Below are positions 24,279-33,527 of a stretch of 64,000 nucleotides of DNA, piece by piece. Both the position numbers and the translations under genes were made by a program. The stretch covers positions 17,960-81,959 of the forward strand of contig CAYRUZ010000004.1 in NCBI GenBank assembly GCA_964427895.1, written 5' to 3'. The stretch is from CAYRUZ01 sp964427895. GTDB lineage: Bacteria; Patescibacteriota; Gracilibacteria; Peribacterales; Peribacteraceae. The notes under the pieces are model-generated. The model was not told the origin of the DNA. It did no database searches and saw only the letters and a program-made list of their open reading frames with translations. Position 1 is the first letter of the stretch; every line of letters begins with the position of its first letter.

Positions 24279-26510
24279 ATGTACGCGCCCAAAGAGTTCA
24301 CGTTGGAACTGGGCAATAAAACGATGGTCGTGCGCACCGGCGGGCTTGCCCGCCAGGCGAACGCCGCCGTGGAGGTACGCATGGGCGACACCGTGTCGCT
24401 CGGTACCTGCACCATCTCCGCGAAGCCGCGCGAGAACGTCGACTTCCTGCCGCTGCAGGTGGTCTACCAGGAAAAGTTCTATGCCGGCGGAAAGATCGCC
24501 GGATCGCGCTTCCGCAAGCGCGAAGGTCGTCCGAGCGACGACTACGTTTTGCTCGCACGCGTCATCGACCGCGGCCTGCGCCCGATGTTCCCGAAGCACA
24601 TGCACAATGACATCCAAGTCATGTGCACGGTGCTCAGCTACGACTTCGAGAACGAGCACGACATCGCATCCGCCAATGCCGCCAACCTCTCGGTGGCCTT
24701 GTCCGACTGTCCCGCCGACGGCCCCCTGGGCACGGTACGGGTGGGCATGATCGGCGGCGAGTTGGTCTTGAACCCGACCCGCGAGGCACGCGAGAAGAGC
24801 GATCTCGACATGTTCGTCACCGCCTCCTTGGAGCGCGTCGTGATGATCGAGGCCGGTGCCAACGAGGTGTCCGAGGCGGACATCCTCAAGGCCATTGAGT
24901 TCGGCAAGAAGTGGGCGCAGAAGATCGCCCAATTCTTCGCGGATCTGCAGAAGCAGGTCGGAAAGCCGAAGTTCGAAGTCCCGGCTGCATACACGCACGA
25001 GGAAGGCTTGGCCTTCATCGATGCATGGGCTCGTCCGACGGTCACCAAGGCCGTGAAGGACGACATGCCGAAGCTCGACCGCCGCAAGATCTTCAACGGT
25101 CTCATGGATGAGGCCGCTAAGAAGCTGGAAGAGAAGTTCGGACCCGCAGGCGACAACGCCGAGTTGGCCGATCTCTACAAGCACGGCGCCTACCTCGTCG
25201 ACAAAGTGATCAAGAAGGAGGTTCGCCGCCTTGTCATCGAGGAGGGCATCCGCATGAGCAGCCGCAAGGTGGATCAGATCCGCCCGCTCGCTGCGATGGT
25301 CGACATCCTGCCGAACCGTGTGCACGGTTCCGCGCTCTTCCAGCGCGGCGAAACGCAGGGCCTCACCACCTGCACGCTCGGCGCGCCGGGCGACAAGCAG
25401 ATCGTCGAGGGCATGGAGGGCGAGCACCAGCTGCGCTACATGCACCACTACAACTTCCCGCCGTTCAGCGTGGGAGAGACGAGCAACCGCCTCATGGTCG
25501 GCAACCGCGAAATCGGACACGGCAACCTCGCACAGCGCGGATTGGAGCCGGTGCTCCCGCCAGCCGAGACGTTCCCGTACACCATCCGCACCGTCACCGA
25601 GATCCTGGAGAGCAACGGCTCTTCCTCGATGGCCGCGACCTGCGGCTCCACGCTGGCCCTGATGGCCGCGGGCGTGCCGCTGAAGGCTCCTGTCTCCGGC
25701 ATCGCGCTGGGACTGATGTCCGATGAGGACGCGGGCAAGTACGTCATCTTGAGCGACCTGCAGGACGAAGAGGACTTCGGCGGAGACATGGACTTCAAGC
25801 TGACGGGCACCGCCAAGGGCGTGACCGCCATCCAGATGGACATCAAGATCAAGGGTCTGCCGGACGCAGTCTTCGCCGAGGCGCTCGAGCGCTCCAAGAC
25901 GGGCCGCGCGCAGATCCTCGAAGTGATGCTCAAGGCTATCGCTCAACCGCGCACGGAAATGTCGCCGTACGCTCCGCGCATCGAGACGATCCAGATCAAC
26001 CCCGACGACATCCGCCTGGTCATCGGAAAGGGCGGCGAGACGATCCAGAAGATCACGGGCGAGCTCGGCGTCGAGATCGACATCGAGGACAGCGGACTCA
26101 TCTTCGTTACCTCCGCCAACGGCGAAGCCATGGCCAAGGCCAAGGCCTGGATTCAGGCGATCGTCGAGAAGCCGGAAGTGGGCAAGGTGTACAAGGGAAA
26201 GATCATCCGCATCATCGACGGCGTGGGCGCCATCCTCGAGTTCCTCCCGGGCAAGGACGGCATGATCCACATCTCCGAGATGCAGTGGGGCCGCACCGAG
26301 CGCGTCGAGGACGTCGTGAAGCTCGGTGAAGAGCGCGAGGCCAAGGTGATCGAATACGATGCCCAGGAAGGCAAGACGCGCCTCTCTATCAAGCAGCTTA
26401 CGACCCCGCCGGAAGGCTGGACGCCCCCGCCTCCCCGCACCGGAGGATTCGGTGGTCCGCGCCGTGGTCCGGGCGGTCCGGGTGGCGGCCGCGGAGGATT
26501 CCGCCGGTAA
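24279..26510 (+). CDS. pnp: Polyribonucleotide nucleotidyltransferase (PNPase)
   Basis: 743 aa. Two RNase PH-like cores with a helical domain between, then KH (IRLVIGKGGETIQKITGE, about 576-630) and S1 (KVYKGKIIRIIDGVGAILEF..., about 634-705). It ends in a Gly/Arg-rich RGG-type tail (GGFGGPRRGPGG...). PNPase degrades RNA 3' to 5' with phosphate. Start at ATG 24279 (MYAPKEFTLELGNKTM), the conserved family N-terminus; the frame is open upstream through the leader. No Shine-Dalgarno is visible. Confidence 0.97.
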   Translation: MYAPKEFTLELGNKTMVVRTGGLARQANAAVEVRMGDTVSLGTCTISAKPRENVDFLPLQVVYQEKFYAGGKIAGSRFRKREGRPSDDYVLLARVIDRGLRPMFPKHMHNDIQVMCTVLSYDFENEHDIASANAANLSVALSDCPADGPLGTVRVGMIGGELVLNPTREAREKSDLDMFVTASLERVVMIEAGANEVSEADILKAIEFGKKWAQKIAQFFADLQKQVGKPKFEVPAAYTHEEGLAFIDAWARPTVTKAVKDDMPKLDRRKIFNGLMDEAAKKLEEKFGPAGDNAELADLYKHGAYLVDKVIKKEVRRLVIEEGIRMSSRKVDQIRPLAAMVDILPNRVHGSALFQRGETQGLTTCTLGAPGDKQIVEGMEGEHQLRYMHHYNFPPFSVGETSNRLMVGNREIGHGNLAQRGLEPVLPPAETFPYTIRTVTEILESNGSSSMAATCGSTLALMAAGVPLKAPVSGIALGLMSDEDAGKYVILSDLQDEEDFGGDMDFKLTGTAKGVTAIQMDIKIKGLPDAVFAEALERSKTGRAQILEVMLKAIAQPRTEMSPYAPRIETIQINPDDIRLVIGKGGETIQKITGELGVEIDIEDSGLIFVTSANGEAMAKAKAWIQAIVEKPEVGKVYKGKIIRIIDGVGAILEFLPGKDGMIHISEMQWGRTERVEDVVKLGEEREAKVIEYDAQEGKTRLSIKQLTTPPEGWTPPPPRTGGFGGPRRGPGGPGGGRGGFRR

Positions 26511-26529
26511 ATCGGTTACGATAAAGAAG

Positions 26530-26564
26530 TGTCACCCTGAGCATCGCGACGGGTGACATTTTTT
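26530..26564 (+). terminator. Terminator of pnp
   Basis: TGTCACCC / GGGTGACA stem followed by TTTTTT; it touches the stop of the convergent small gene. Confidence 0.9.
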
Positions 26565-26829
26565 ATGCCAGGCTCTTGAGCCACTGCGGCGGTTGCCCGA
26601 GCACCGTCTGCACGCCGGCACGCACGAAGTACGCGGCGCCGAGAATGGGCAGCGCGGTACCGAGTATGCCGAGACCGAGATGCAGACCGAGCATCGGCAT
26701 CGATGCGGGCTGCGCGGAGATTGCGCTGCCGATCGCCCCCACGCGTGTCTGCGCTTCCACGGCGGGAATGAACGGCCGGACCACTTCCGGTCCTCCCATG
26801 CCGCCGGCGACTTCCATTTGTGTGGGCAT
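26563..26829 (-). CDS. Small membrane protein (88 aa)
   Basis: One hydrophobic segment rich in Gly and Ala (HLGLGILGTALPILGAAYFV) near the C-terminus, after a polar N-terminal half. No family recognised. The start at ATG 26827-26829 is set by TATACT (26836-26841) exactly 6 nt upstream, which also argues that the gene is real. It is followed downstream by pnp's terminator and preceded by another tiny membrane protein of similar plan. Confidence 0.7.
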   Translation of the reverse strand: MPTQMEVAGGMGGPEVVRPFIPAVEAQTRVGAIGSAISAQPASMPMLGLHLGLGILGTALPILGAAYFVRAGVQTVLGQPPQWLKSLA

Positions 26830-26835
26830 CCGCTC

Positions 26836-26841
26836 AGTATA
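26836..26841 (-). promoter_or_regulatory. -10 box of the 88-aa gene
   Basis: TATACT, 6 nt before the ATG. Confidence 0.55.
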
Positions 26842-26866
26842 GCGGAAAAACACCCTTCAGACCAGT

Positions 26867-27028
26867 TCAGGCATTCCCCAACGCCTTATTGAACGCGTAG
26901 CGCGTGACACCGATCGCGGCGGCGACGGCGACCGCCGCCAGCGTCACTTTCAAGAGCGATAACCCTGCAATTTCGTGGGTGAAAACATCACCGACGAATT
27001 CGAGGGGGCCGGTCGCAGGAGACAGCAT
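26867..27028 (-). CDS. Tiny membrane protein (53 aa)
   Basis: ATG 27026-27028 to a TGA at 26867. A polar start (MLSPATGPLEFVGDVF) is followed by one Ala/Val-rich membrane helix (LKVTLAAVAVAAAIGVT) and a short tail. A -10 GATACT (27035-27040) lies 6 nt before the ATG, as at many genes here. High GC at third positions supports coding. Function unknown; perhaps paired with the 88-aa protein. Confidence 0.6.
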   Translation of the reverse strand: MLSPATGPLEFVGDVFTHEIAGLSLLKVTLAAVAVAAAIGVTRYAFNKALGNA

Positions 27029-27040
27029 ATGAGCAGTATC

Positions 27041-27251
27041 TGCAAAATGGCTTATGGGTCTAGAAAAATCATTCCTTTTCCTTCGTTAACCTCAATCGAC
27101 AAGAGATGATCAGACGTCAGCACCGAACCCTCAAACGCGGGGAGCTCTGGATGAACACAAAAAAAGCACTTGCATCCACTTCGTCACTCACGTATAAATG
27201 TTCGGCCTTGCGCGGAAACGCACAAGTTTCGCTCTTTCTCTCCTACGAAAT
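27041..27251. other. Gap without a clear gene
   Basis: About 210 bp. A plus-strand frame from ATG 27151 (MNTKKALAST..., preceded by GGGGAG 6 nt upstream) would run to 27284 through the terminator hairpin and is therefore unconvincing. The plus-strand terminator at 27252 implies some short plus-strand transcript arises here. Confidence 0.4.
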
Positions 27252-27279
27252 GACCGCCTTCTACCGGCGGTCGTTTTTT
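27252..27279 (+). terminator. Terminator of an unidentified short transcript
   Basis: GACCGCC (27252-27258) / GGCGGTC (27266-27272) followed by TTTTTT. Confidence 0.8.
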
Positions 27280-27306
27280 GTATAGAGAGCCAAAAGGAGT
27301 CTCCTC

Positions 27307-27312
27307 TATACT
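27307..27312 (+). promoter_or_regulatory. -10 box of the aminotransferase gene
   Basis: TATACT, 7 nt before ATG 27320. Confidence 0.6.
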
Positions 27313-27319
27313 CCCGCCA

Positions 27320-28480
27320 ATGCCATCGCCGTTTCATCGTCTGCCTGACGTCACTCCCGACCCCATCTTCGCCCTTCTGGCCGAAGCGCGGGCAGCCGGG
27401 AAGGACGGCATCGACGTATCGATCGGCATGATGCTCGACGACGAGGCGCGGCCCATCCTTCTGCCATCCGTGCAGCAAGCGGTGAATGAATTGGCCCAGG
27501 ATCTGATGCATGAGCGGTTCGGCTATGCGCCGCTCACGGGATCGCCCAGCTTCCGGGACACCGTGCGGCACCTCGCGGTGGGAGACGCGCACAAGCACGT
27601 CTGCTGCGCCGCGACGGTCGGCGGCACGGGCGCCGTGGCGGTGGCTCTGCACCTCGTGAAGAAAATGAGCGGCGACGCAACGCTCGTTTTGCCGGTGCCC
27701 GCATGGGGCAACTACCCCACATTGGCCGAAGGAGCAGGATTGCCTTTGCAGCGGGTCCCCTACCTCGAAGACGGCTTGCCCTCCGCTCGGGGCTGCATCG
27801 AAGCACTGGAGCAATCGCGGGCCCCCGTCGCCCTCATGCTCCAGGCAGGCTGCCACAATCCCACCGGCTTGGATTTCACGCGGGAGCAGTGGGAAGAGGT
27901 ATTTGCGGCCATGGCGGCGCATGATGCGATCGCCGTCATCGACATGGCCTACCAGGGCTTTGGCGAAGGCCCGGAGCAGGATGCGCTGCCAGTGCGCCTG
28001 GCGGCGGAGAAAGGGGTGGCGGCGCTCATCGCGTGGTCCGGGGCCAAGAACCATTCGTTGTATTCGGAACGCGCGGGCGCGCTTCTTGCCCTTTGCCCGG
28101 ATGCGGAGAGTGTCCAGAGGACCGAACGCCACATCGGACGCATCCTGCGCTCGATGCACTCCTGCGCCGCACTGTTCGGCCAGAGCGTCGTGACACACGT
28201 GCAGGAACGGTACCGCGAAGAGTGGCTGCGCGACCTGGCGGACATGCGGGCGGTCCTGCGGCAAAAGCGCGAACGGCTCATGGAGGGATTGCCCGAATCC
28301 TTCGCCCATTCCCTGGACGGACGCGGCATGTTCGCCGCCCTACCCCTCACGCCCGAACAGATCGCCGCATTGAAACGCGCGAAAGTGTTCCTCACAGACG
28401 AGGGACGCATCAATATCGCCGGAATACCCGACGCGCGCATCGACGAACTGCTCGCGCGCATCACCGCCGCCATTGCGTAA
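27320..28480 (+). CDS. Class I aminotransferase, AspC/TyrB-like
   Basis: 386 aa PLP enzyme. The layout is that of the enterobacterial-type aspartate/aromatic aminotransferases: HNPTGLDFTREQW, then IDMAYQGFGEG (Tyr that contacts the PLP ring), then WSGAKNHSLYSERAGAL where the Lys is the Schiff-base residue. The substrate arginine region near the C-terminus (LDGRGMFAAL) matches too. Substrate (Asp, aromatic or branched) cannot be fixed. Start at ATG 27320 from the -10 box. Confidence 0.9.
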   Translation: MPSPFHRLPDVTPDPIFALLAEARAAGKDGIDVSIGMMLDDEARPILLPSVQQAVNELAQDLMHERFGYAPLTGSPSFRDTVRHLAVGDAHKHVCCAATVGGTGAVAVALHLVKKMSGDATLVLPVPAWGNYPTLAEGAGLPLQRVPYLEDGLPSARGCIEALEQSRAPVALMLQAGCHNPTGLDFTREQWEEVFAAMAAHDAIAVIDMAYQGFGEGPEQDALPVRLAAEKGVAALIAWSGAKNHSLYSERAGALLALCPDAESVQRTERHIGRILRSMHSCAALFGQSVVTHVQERYREEWLRDLADMRAVLRQKRERLMEGLPESFAHSLDGRGMFAALPLTPEQIAALKRAKVFLTDEGRINIAGIPDARIDELLARITAAIA

Positions 28481-28511
28481 CGTGATCGGTGGGCTTTGTC
28501 GGAGCATGCGC

Positions 28512-28517
28512 TAGAAT
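28512..28517 (+). promoter_or_regulatory. -10 box of pcrA
   Basis: TAGAAT, 8 nt before ATG 28526. Confidence 0.55.
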
Positions 28518-28525
28518 CAGGCCTC

Positions 28526-30808
28526 ATGGATTCGACGGACCTCATCCTTGGGCCACTTAATCCGCCGCAGCGCGAAGCCGTTTTGGCGACGAGCGGACCG
28601 GTTCTGATCCTCGCAGGGGCGGGCAGCGGCAAGACGCGCGCACTCACCCATCGCATCGCCTACCTCATCCACAACGGCGTCCCCCCGTGGCAGATCCTCT
28701 CGGTGACCTTTACCAACCGCGCCGCGAAGGAAATGAAGGAACGCATCAAGGCCATGCTCCACCTGACAGGTGACGAAACGCTGGATCCGACCAAATCCCA
28801 TGAGAACAAGCTGCCGATCATGGGCACCTTCCACAGCATCTGCGTGCGCATCCTGCGGCGCGACATCGAACACCTCGGCCGCGACCGCAATTTCGGCATC
28901 TACGACGATGATGACCAGGAGAAATTGATCAAAACGCTCCTGAAGAAAATGAATATCGACGAGAAGGAGCTGAAACCGCGCGCCGCTCTGGGGTATATCG
29001 GCCGCTTCAAATCGGAAGCAGTGAGCCCGAAGGAGGCCATGGAGGACGCGACTACCCCGCGCCTTCAGAGCATCGTCACGCTCTACGCGGAATACCAGAA
29101 AGAGCTTGCCGCAGCCAATGCGCTCGACTTCGACGATCTCATCTTGGAGACGGTGCGGCTGTTCCACGAATGCCCGGACGTCCTGAATCGCTATCAGGAG
29201 ACGTGGAAGTACTTGCACGTCGACGAGTACCAAGACACGAACCACGCGCAGTACCTGTTCATCACCATGCTGGCGCAGAAGTACCGCAACCTCTGCGTCA
29301 TCGGCGACCCCGACCAATCGATCTACGCGTTCCGCGGGGCGGACATCCGCAACATCCTGGAATTCGAGAAGGAGTACACCGATGCCAAGCGCATCAAACT
29401 GGAACAGAACTACCGCTCGACGCAGCCCGTCCTCACGGCCGCCGACAAAGTGATCGCGGCCAATCCCAATCGCCCGCAGAAAACGATGTGGACGGAGCGC
29501 ACGGAGGGTCCGAAAGTGATCGTCCACGAAGTGAGCGACGAGCGCAGGGAAGCCGAGGAAGCCATCAAGATGGTGGAGGACATGAACCGGCGCGGGACCG
29601 CCTTGAACGAGCAGGTGATCCTGTACCGCACCCATGCGCAGAGCCGCCTCTTCGAAGAAGCCTGTATGCGCCGCGGGGTGGCGTACCGCATTCTCGGCGG
29701 CGTGAAGTTCTACGCGCGGCGCGAAGTGAAGGACGTACTGGCGTACCTGCATGCCATCCTCAACCCGCAGGACACGGTGAGCGTGCTGCGCATCATCAAC
29801 GTGCCCTCGCGCAAAATCGGACAGACCACCCTCGGACGCATCCAGACCTTCAGCCAAACCGAGGGCGTATCGCTCTGGGAATGCCTCCTGCGCATCGATG
29901 AGATCCCCGATCTGGACATGCCGGTGCGGGAACGCATCCGCCGGTTCACCGACCTGATCGAGCGCCTGGCGCGTCGCAGCGAGGAAGCCGTCGTCAGCAG
30001 GCTCACGGCGGACTTGCTGGACGAGGTGGACATGAGTGCCTGGATCAAAGACGGCACCGAAGAAGGCGACGAGCGCTGGCTCAACGTCCAGGAACTGCTC
30101 TCCGTGATGCAGAAGTACGACCACTTGGATCCCCGCACCTCGCTCACCAGCTTCCTCGAGGAAGCCGCCCTCGTCTCCGAGGTCGACAAACTCGCCGAGA
30201 CCCGGGGCGATGCCCTCACCATGATGACCCTGCATCTGTGCAAGGGCCTGGAGTTCGAGCACGTCATCATCGCCGGGTGCGAGGAAGGCATCTTCCCGCA
30301 CTCCAGCAGCCTCTTCGACCGCGAGCAGTTGGAGGAAGAACGCCGTCTGCTGTACGTGGGCATGACGCGCGCCCGCACGCAGCTGCGTATCTTCTTCGCC
30401 CAGAGCCGCCTGCTCTGGGGCGAACGCCGTGCCAATGCAAAGAGCCGCTTCCTGGATGACCTGCCCGACGAGGTGACCGAGCGCCGCAGCGACGACGTGC
30501 TCTCCGCGTTCGCCTGGACGGCTGCCAAAGCCATGACGCCCATGTCTGCCTCCCGCCCCGGACAACCCCTCCAACCTTACCGACAGAACGACGTGAGCAT
30601 CGAATTCAACCAGGACCTCGGCGGGGACGATGATATGAACCAAGACGGCCTGACACATAGTGAAATGGTCGCGGGGTTGCGCGTGGCGCACCCGGTCTTT
30701 GGAGCCGGAACGATCCTGGATCGGCGTGGCGACATCGTCGACATCCGCTTCGACAACGGGAAGACCAAGACGCTCGCTCTCAGCATCGCCCCGTTGAAGG
30801 CGCTGTAA
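28526..30808 (+). CDS. pcrA: UvrD/PcrA-type DNA helicase
   Basis: 760 aa SF1A helicase. Q-motif region LNPPQREAVL, Walker A GAGSGKT (31-37), Walker B VDEYQDTN (about 232-239), motif III GDPDQSIYAFRGAD, motif IV QNYRST, motif VI YVGMTRART. The C-terminus carries the PcrA Tudor-like fold (VAHPVFGAGTILDRRGDIVDIRF) that contacts RNA polymerase. Roles are nucleotide excision repair, clearing of RecA and replication conflicts. The start at 28526 follows the -10 box. Confidence 0.96.
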   Translation: MDSTDLILGPLNPPQREAVLATSGPVLILAGAGSGKTRALTHRIAYLIHNGVPPWQILSVTFTNRAAKEMKERIKAMLHLTGDETLDPTKSHENKLPIMGTFHSICVRILRRDIEHLGRDRNFGIYDDDDQEKLIKTLLKKMNIDEKELKPRAALGYIGRFKSEAVSPKEAMEDATTPRLQSIVTLYAEYQKELAAANALDFDDLILETVRLFHECPDVLNRYQETWKYLHVDEYQDTNHAQYLFITMLAQKYRNLCVIGDPDQSIYAFRGADIRNILEFEKEYTDAKRIKLEQNYRSTQPVLTAADKVIAANPNRPQKTMWTERTEGPKVIVHEVSDERREAEEAIKMVEDMNRRGTALNEQVILYRTHAQSRLFEEACMRRGVAYRILGGVKFYARREVKDVLAYLHAILNPQDTVSVLRIINVPSRKIGQTTLGRIQTFSQTEGVSLWECLLRIDEIPDLDMPVRERIRRFTDLIERLARRSEEAVVSRLTADLLDEVDMSAWIKDGTEEGDERWLNVQELLSVMQKYDHLDPRTSLTSFLEEAALVSEVDKLAETRGDALTMMTLHLCKGLEFEHVIIAGCEEGIFPHSSSLFDREQLEEERRLLYVGMTRARTQLRIFFAQSRLLWGERRANAKSRFLDDLPDEVTERRSDDVLSAFAWTAAKAMTPMSASRPGQPLQPYRQNDVSIEFNQDLGGDDDMNQDGLTHSEMVAGLRVAHPVFGAGTILDRRGDIVDIRFDNGKTKTLALSIAPLKAL

Positions 30809-30838
30809 AAAAGGAGGGCCGACGCCCTCCTTTGGTTC
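30808..30838. terminator. Bidirectional terminator between pcrA and SLH gene
   Basis: AAAGGAGGGC / GCCCTCCTTT stem; on the minus strand it is followed by TTTTTT, on the plus strand only by TTTGG, so it mainly serves the SLH gene. Confidence 0.75.
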
Positions 30839-30854
30839 CGTGATGAGAAGCGGA

Positions 30855-32513
30855 TTATTGCCGCAGGGCCGATCCGGCCATGGCGGGGCTGTCCAGCGCG
30901 ACCCAATCGAAGACGGTGTCGCCGTCGGACCAGACGATGTCGCCCGGCGAGAGGGGGCTGCCGGGATCGTTGAGGTAAGCGCGGACCGTCGCGTTGGAAA
31001 CGGACGGGGCGATATCGACGTCACCGCGAAGCACCAAGGTCTGCCCGGCCGTCGAGAGCGAACCGAGCGCTTCGACCCCGCTGCAGGTGGCGATAGAACC
31101 CGTGAGGGGGCATTGAACCGTCACGCCTCCGTCCTGATTGGTCAGGGTCACATTGGAGACGGTCGCATTGGTTGCCGGAACCTGGAAGTACAGGGTACGC
31201 AGGGTGGGAACGGTAGAAGCATCAGCGATTTGCGTCTCGAACCGCATCTTCGCGAGCACCTGGTTGGTTCCCTCGATGAGGACATTATCGCCCGACAGGA
31301 GGTTCACGATGCGCGTGATGGATGCCTTGGCGGTCTGGAAGATGAGGTACGTCTCGTTGTTGGACGAGACGTAGGCATTGTTGCTCCATGCGCCGTTGCC
31401 TTCCACGGAGAACGAGACGACCTGCACCGTCTGACCGCTGATGCCGCCGTTGCCGTCGCTCTTGATGTGCACGCGCGCCGAGATTTTCTGTGTCTCCTGC
31501 TTATCGATGGTGAACGTGCCAACGGGCAAAGTGAGGCTGAAGGTATTCGTCACGTTCGAATCGCCGCGCAACGTGGCTGATCCAAGGAAATAGCCGTCGC
31601 CATCATAGAGATCCACGCTGTCGATGGACGTCGCATTCCAAGGAAGCACCACAGAAATCTTGGTGACCTGGAGCGGCTCCTGCTCCGGGAACACGCGAAT
31701 GGCGCCGATGACCGGAGACGTGCTGCCGAGCAAGAGGAAGCTGGAGCGGATGGGCGTATTGGAGATGGGGCTCGAAGAGGACGAGCGTGAGCTGGAAGAC
31801 GAGGAAGAAGACGAAGACGACGACTGCCACGGGTAGGACGAGGAGGACGAACTGGAAGCGATTCCGTCCAAGGCATCGACGAGGCGGCCCACGGAGGCAT
31901 AACCGTTGATGACGTCATAGAGCAACGGCAGGTCGCCCTTGGCATCGGCGAGGAAAAGAAGGGCCAAGCGGGCGGTCTGGGCACGCGTCAGCTGGGCGTC
32001 CGGTGCAATGCCTGGCAATGCGATGTTGGCGTCTTCGGCGATGCGCAGGTACCGGTCGTACCAGGCGCCACCCGCTTCGCCTTCGTAACCGAAGGCGCGG
32101 GAAAGCATGGCCAAGGCTTCTGCATACTGCACCTGTTCCGCAGGCTTGAAGCGCCACTGGGAACGCGGCAGATTCGGGTCGGCGTGTCCCGTCACGATGC
32201 CCAGCTCCTTGGCGCGGCAGACGTAGGGGGCGAACCACGCACCGACCGGCACGTCGACGAAGCACCCGCCGGGAGCGGCGTCGTGATAACCGTAGGTATT
32301 GATGACGATCTTCGCGAATTCCGCCCGATTCACCGGATCATAGGGGCGGAAATATCCGTCGTCGTGCCCGGCGACGATGCCGAGGTCAGCGAGCGTATCG
32401 ATGGACACGTCGCTCGCCCGATCGCGCGGGGAATCCGGGAAGGACGCGGCAACGGCCACGAACGGCACGAGCAGAACCGCCGCGGCGAGGCGGGAAAACA
32501 GGGTGGTGTGCAT
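30855..32513 (-). CDS. Secreted S-layer-homology (SLH) protein
   Basis: 552 aa. Signal peptide (LFSRLAAAVLLVPFVAVAA), then about three SLH modules (23-200), e.g. FPDSPRDRASDVSIDTLADLGIV and the DGYFRPYDPVNRAEFAKI signature. A serine linker of some 35 residues follows (about 222-256), encoded by a run of TCx/AGC codons. The C-terminal half is beta-rich with Thr/Val repeats, like a surface adhesin or structural module. SLH domains bind secondary cell-wall polymers, which fits the LCP protein in the same window. Start ATG 32511-32513. Confidence 0.85.
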   Translation of the reverse strand: MHTTLFSRLAAAVLLVPFVAVAASFPDSPRDRASDVSIDTLADLGIVAGHDDGYFRPYDPVNRAEFAKIVINTYGYHDAAPGGCFVDVPVGAWFAPYVCRAKELGIVTGHADPNLPRSQWRFKPAEQVQYAEALAMLSRAFGYEGEAGGAWYDRYLRIAEDANIALPGIAPDAQLTRAQTARLALLFLADAKGDLPLLYDVINGYASVGRLVDALDGIASSSSSSSYPWQSSSSSSSSSSSSRSSSSSPISNTPIRSSFLLLGSTSPVIGAIRVFPEQEPLQVTKISVVLPWNATSIDSVDLYDGDGYFLGSATLRGDSNVTNTFSLTLPVGTFTIDKQETQKISARVHIKSDGNGGISGQTVQVVSFSVEGNGAWSNNAYVSSNNETYLIFQTAKASITRIVNLLSGDNVLIEGTNQVLAKMRFETQIADASTVPTLRTLYFQVPATNATVSNVTLTNQDGGVTVQCPLTGSIATCSGVEALGSLSTAGQTLVLRGDVDIAPSVSNATVRAYLNDPGSPLSPGDIVWSDGDTVFDWVALDSPAMAGSALRQ

Positions 32514-32546
32514 ACGCTTGTTAAGACGAGGAGAAATACAGATCGT

Positions 32547-32552
32547 TACACT
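32547..32552 (+). promoter_or_regulatory. -10 box of rsmA
   Basis: TACACT, 5 nt before ATG 32558. Confidence 0.55.
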
Positions 32553-32557
32553 AGCAC

Positions 32558-33421
32558 ATGGACGAATCCCGTCTATTTTGTCAGTCTGTTTCCGTGTCAC
32601 TCGCATCCGACATCCGGCAATTCTGTGCAGCGCACAAGCTGGGGCTCAATACCGACCTTGGCCAGCACTTTCTCGTGGACGAGGCAGTGCTCGACGCCAT
32701 CATCGATGCGGCGCATCTGACGGAGCAGGACACGGTGGTGGAGATCGGACCGGGCATCGGCATTTTGACAAAAGAGTTGCTGGCTCGCAGCAAACGCGTC
32801 CAGGTGGTGGAGCTCGACCGCCGCATGATCCCCCTACTTGCCATCTACACGTCGCCTGACGGCAACGTGCACCCGAAACTCGTGGTCGAGGAGGGCAATG
32901 CACTGAAGGCCGTGTTCCCCAACGAACCGTACAAGATCGTCGCGAACATCCCGTACCACATCACGTCCCCCCTGCTGCGGCACGCGTTCTTGGAATCCCC
33001 GCGCCCGCCCACGTCCCTCACGCTGTTGATTCAACGCGAAGTCGCCGAACGCATCTGCGACCCAGAGAACGCGAGCCTCTTGAGCATCGTCGTCGGCATG
33101 TACGGCTCCCCGCGGATCATCCGGCACGTACCGAAAGCGGCGTTCCTGCCGCCGCCGGAGGTGGAGTCGTCGGTCCTGCAGGTCGATTGCTTCGATACGC
33201 CGAAGACAGACGAGCAGACGATGGAGAGCGCGCTGCGTTTGGCGAAGATCGCCTTCGCCGGCAAGCGGAAGACCCTCAACAATACGCTCGGACGTCACGA
33301 GGAAGGAGACTACGCCCTGCGGCAGACCGGGATCGATGCCTCGCGCCGGCCGCAGACGCTGTCCATCGATGAATGGTGCGCGTTGGGCACCGCTGCATTG
33401 CGGCACAAGGGTTCCGCCTGA
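32558..33421 (+). CDS. rsmA: 16S rRNA dimethyladenosine transferase
   Basis: 287 aa. SAM-binding motif VVEIGPGIGILT (about 61-72) and catalytic motif NIPYHITSPLL (about 130-140), with the C-terminal KsgA domain (IAFAGKRKTLNNTL). It dimethylates two adjacent adenines near the 3' end of 16S rRNA late in 30S assembly. The N-terminus LGQHFLVDE matches the family (QNFL). Start at ATG 32558; the later GTG is possible but the -10 favours the ATG. Confidence 0.96.
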   Translation: MDESRLFCQSVSVSLASDIRQFCAAHKLGLNTDLGQHFLVDEAVLDAIIDAAHLTEQDTVVEIGPGIGILTKELLARSKRVQVVELDRRMIPLLAIYTSPDGNVHPKLVVEEGNALKAVFPNEPYKIVANIPYHITSPLLRHAFLESPRPPTSLTLLIQREVAERICDPENASLLSIVVGMYGSPRIIRHVPKAAFLPPPEVESSVLQVDCFDTPKTDEQTMESALRLAKIAFAGKRKTLNNTLGRHEEGDYALRQTGIDASRRPQTLSIDEWCALGTAALRHKGSA

Positions 33422-33527
33422 GACGAGAACGGGCGGTGAGGGCTTGGAGTGCGTTCATTACCGGAAAGAAGGGGCGGGGTGACGGACGCAGCCAACCTTT
33501 GTCGGCCACGTCGGTCACAGTATTCCC

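Noticed and set aside
23583..26270. Upstream extension of the RmuC-like frame through rpsO and pnp on the minus strand
   Set aside because: It lies opposite two certain genes; the -10 box 6 nt before ATG 23582 and the membrane start fix the real N-terminus.
4638..27166. Shared 16-mer ATGAACACAAAAAAAG at 4638 and 27151
   Set aside because: Mostly a poly-A stretch; flanks do not match, so no repeat family or attachment site is supported.
28517..31024. 835-codon minus-strand frame
   Set aside because: Shadow of pcrA; typical low-complexity mirror of a GC-rich gene.
31760..31860. Tandem repeat / microsatellite
   Set aside because: It is the serine linker of the SLH protein written in mixed Ser codons.
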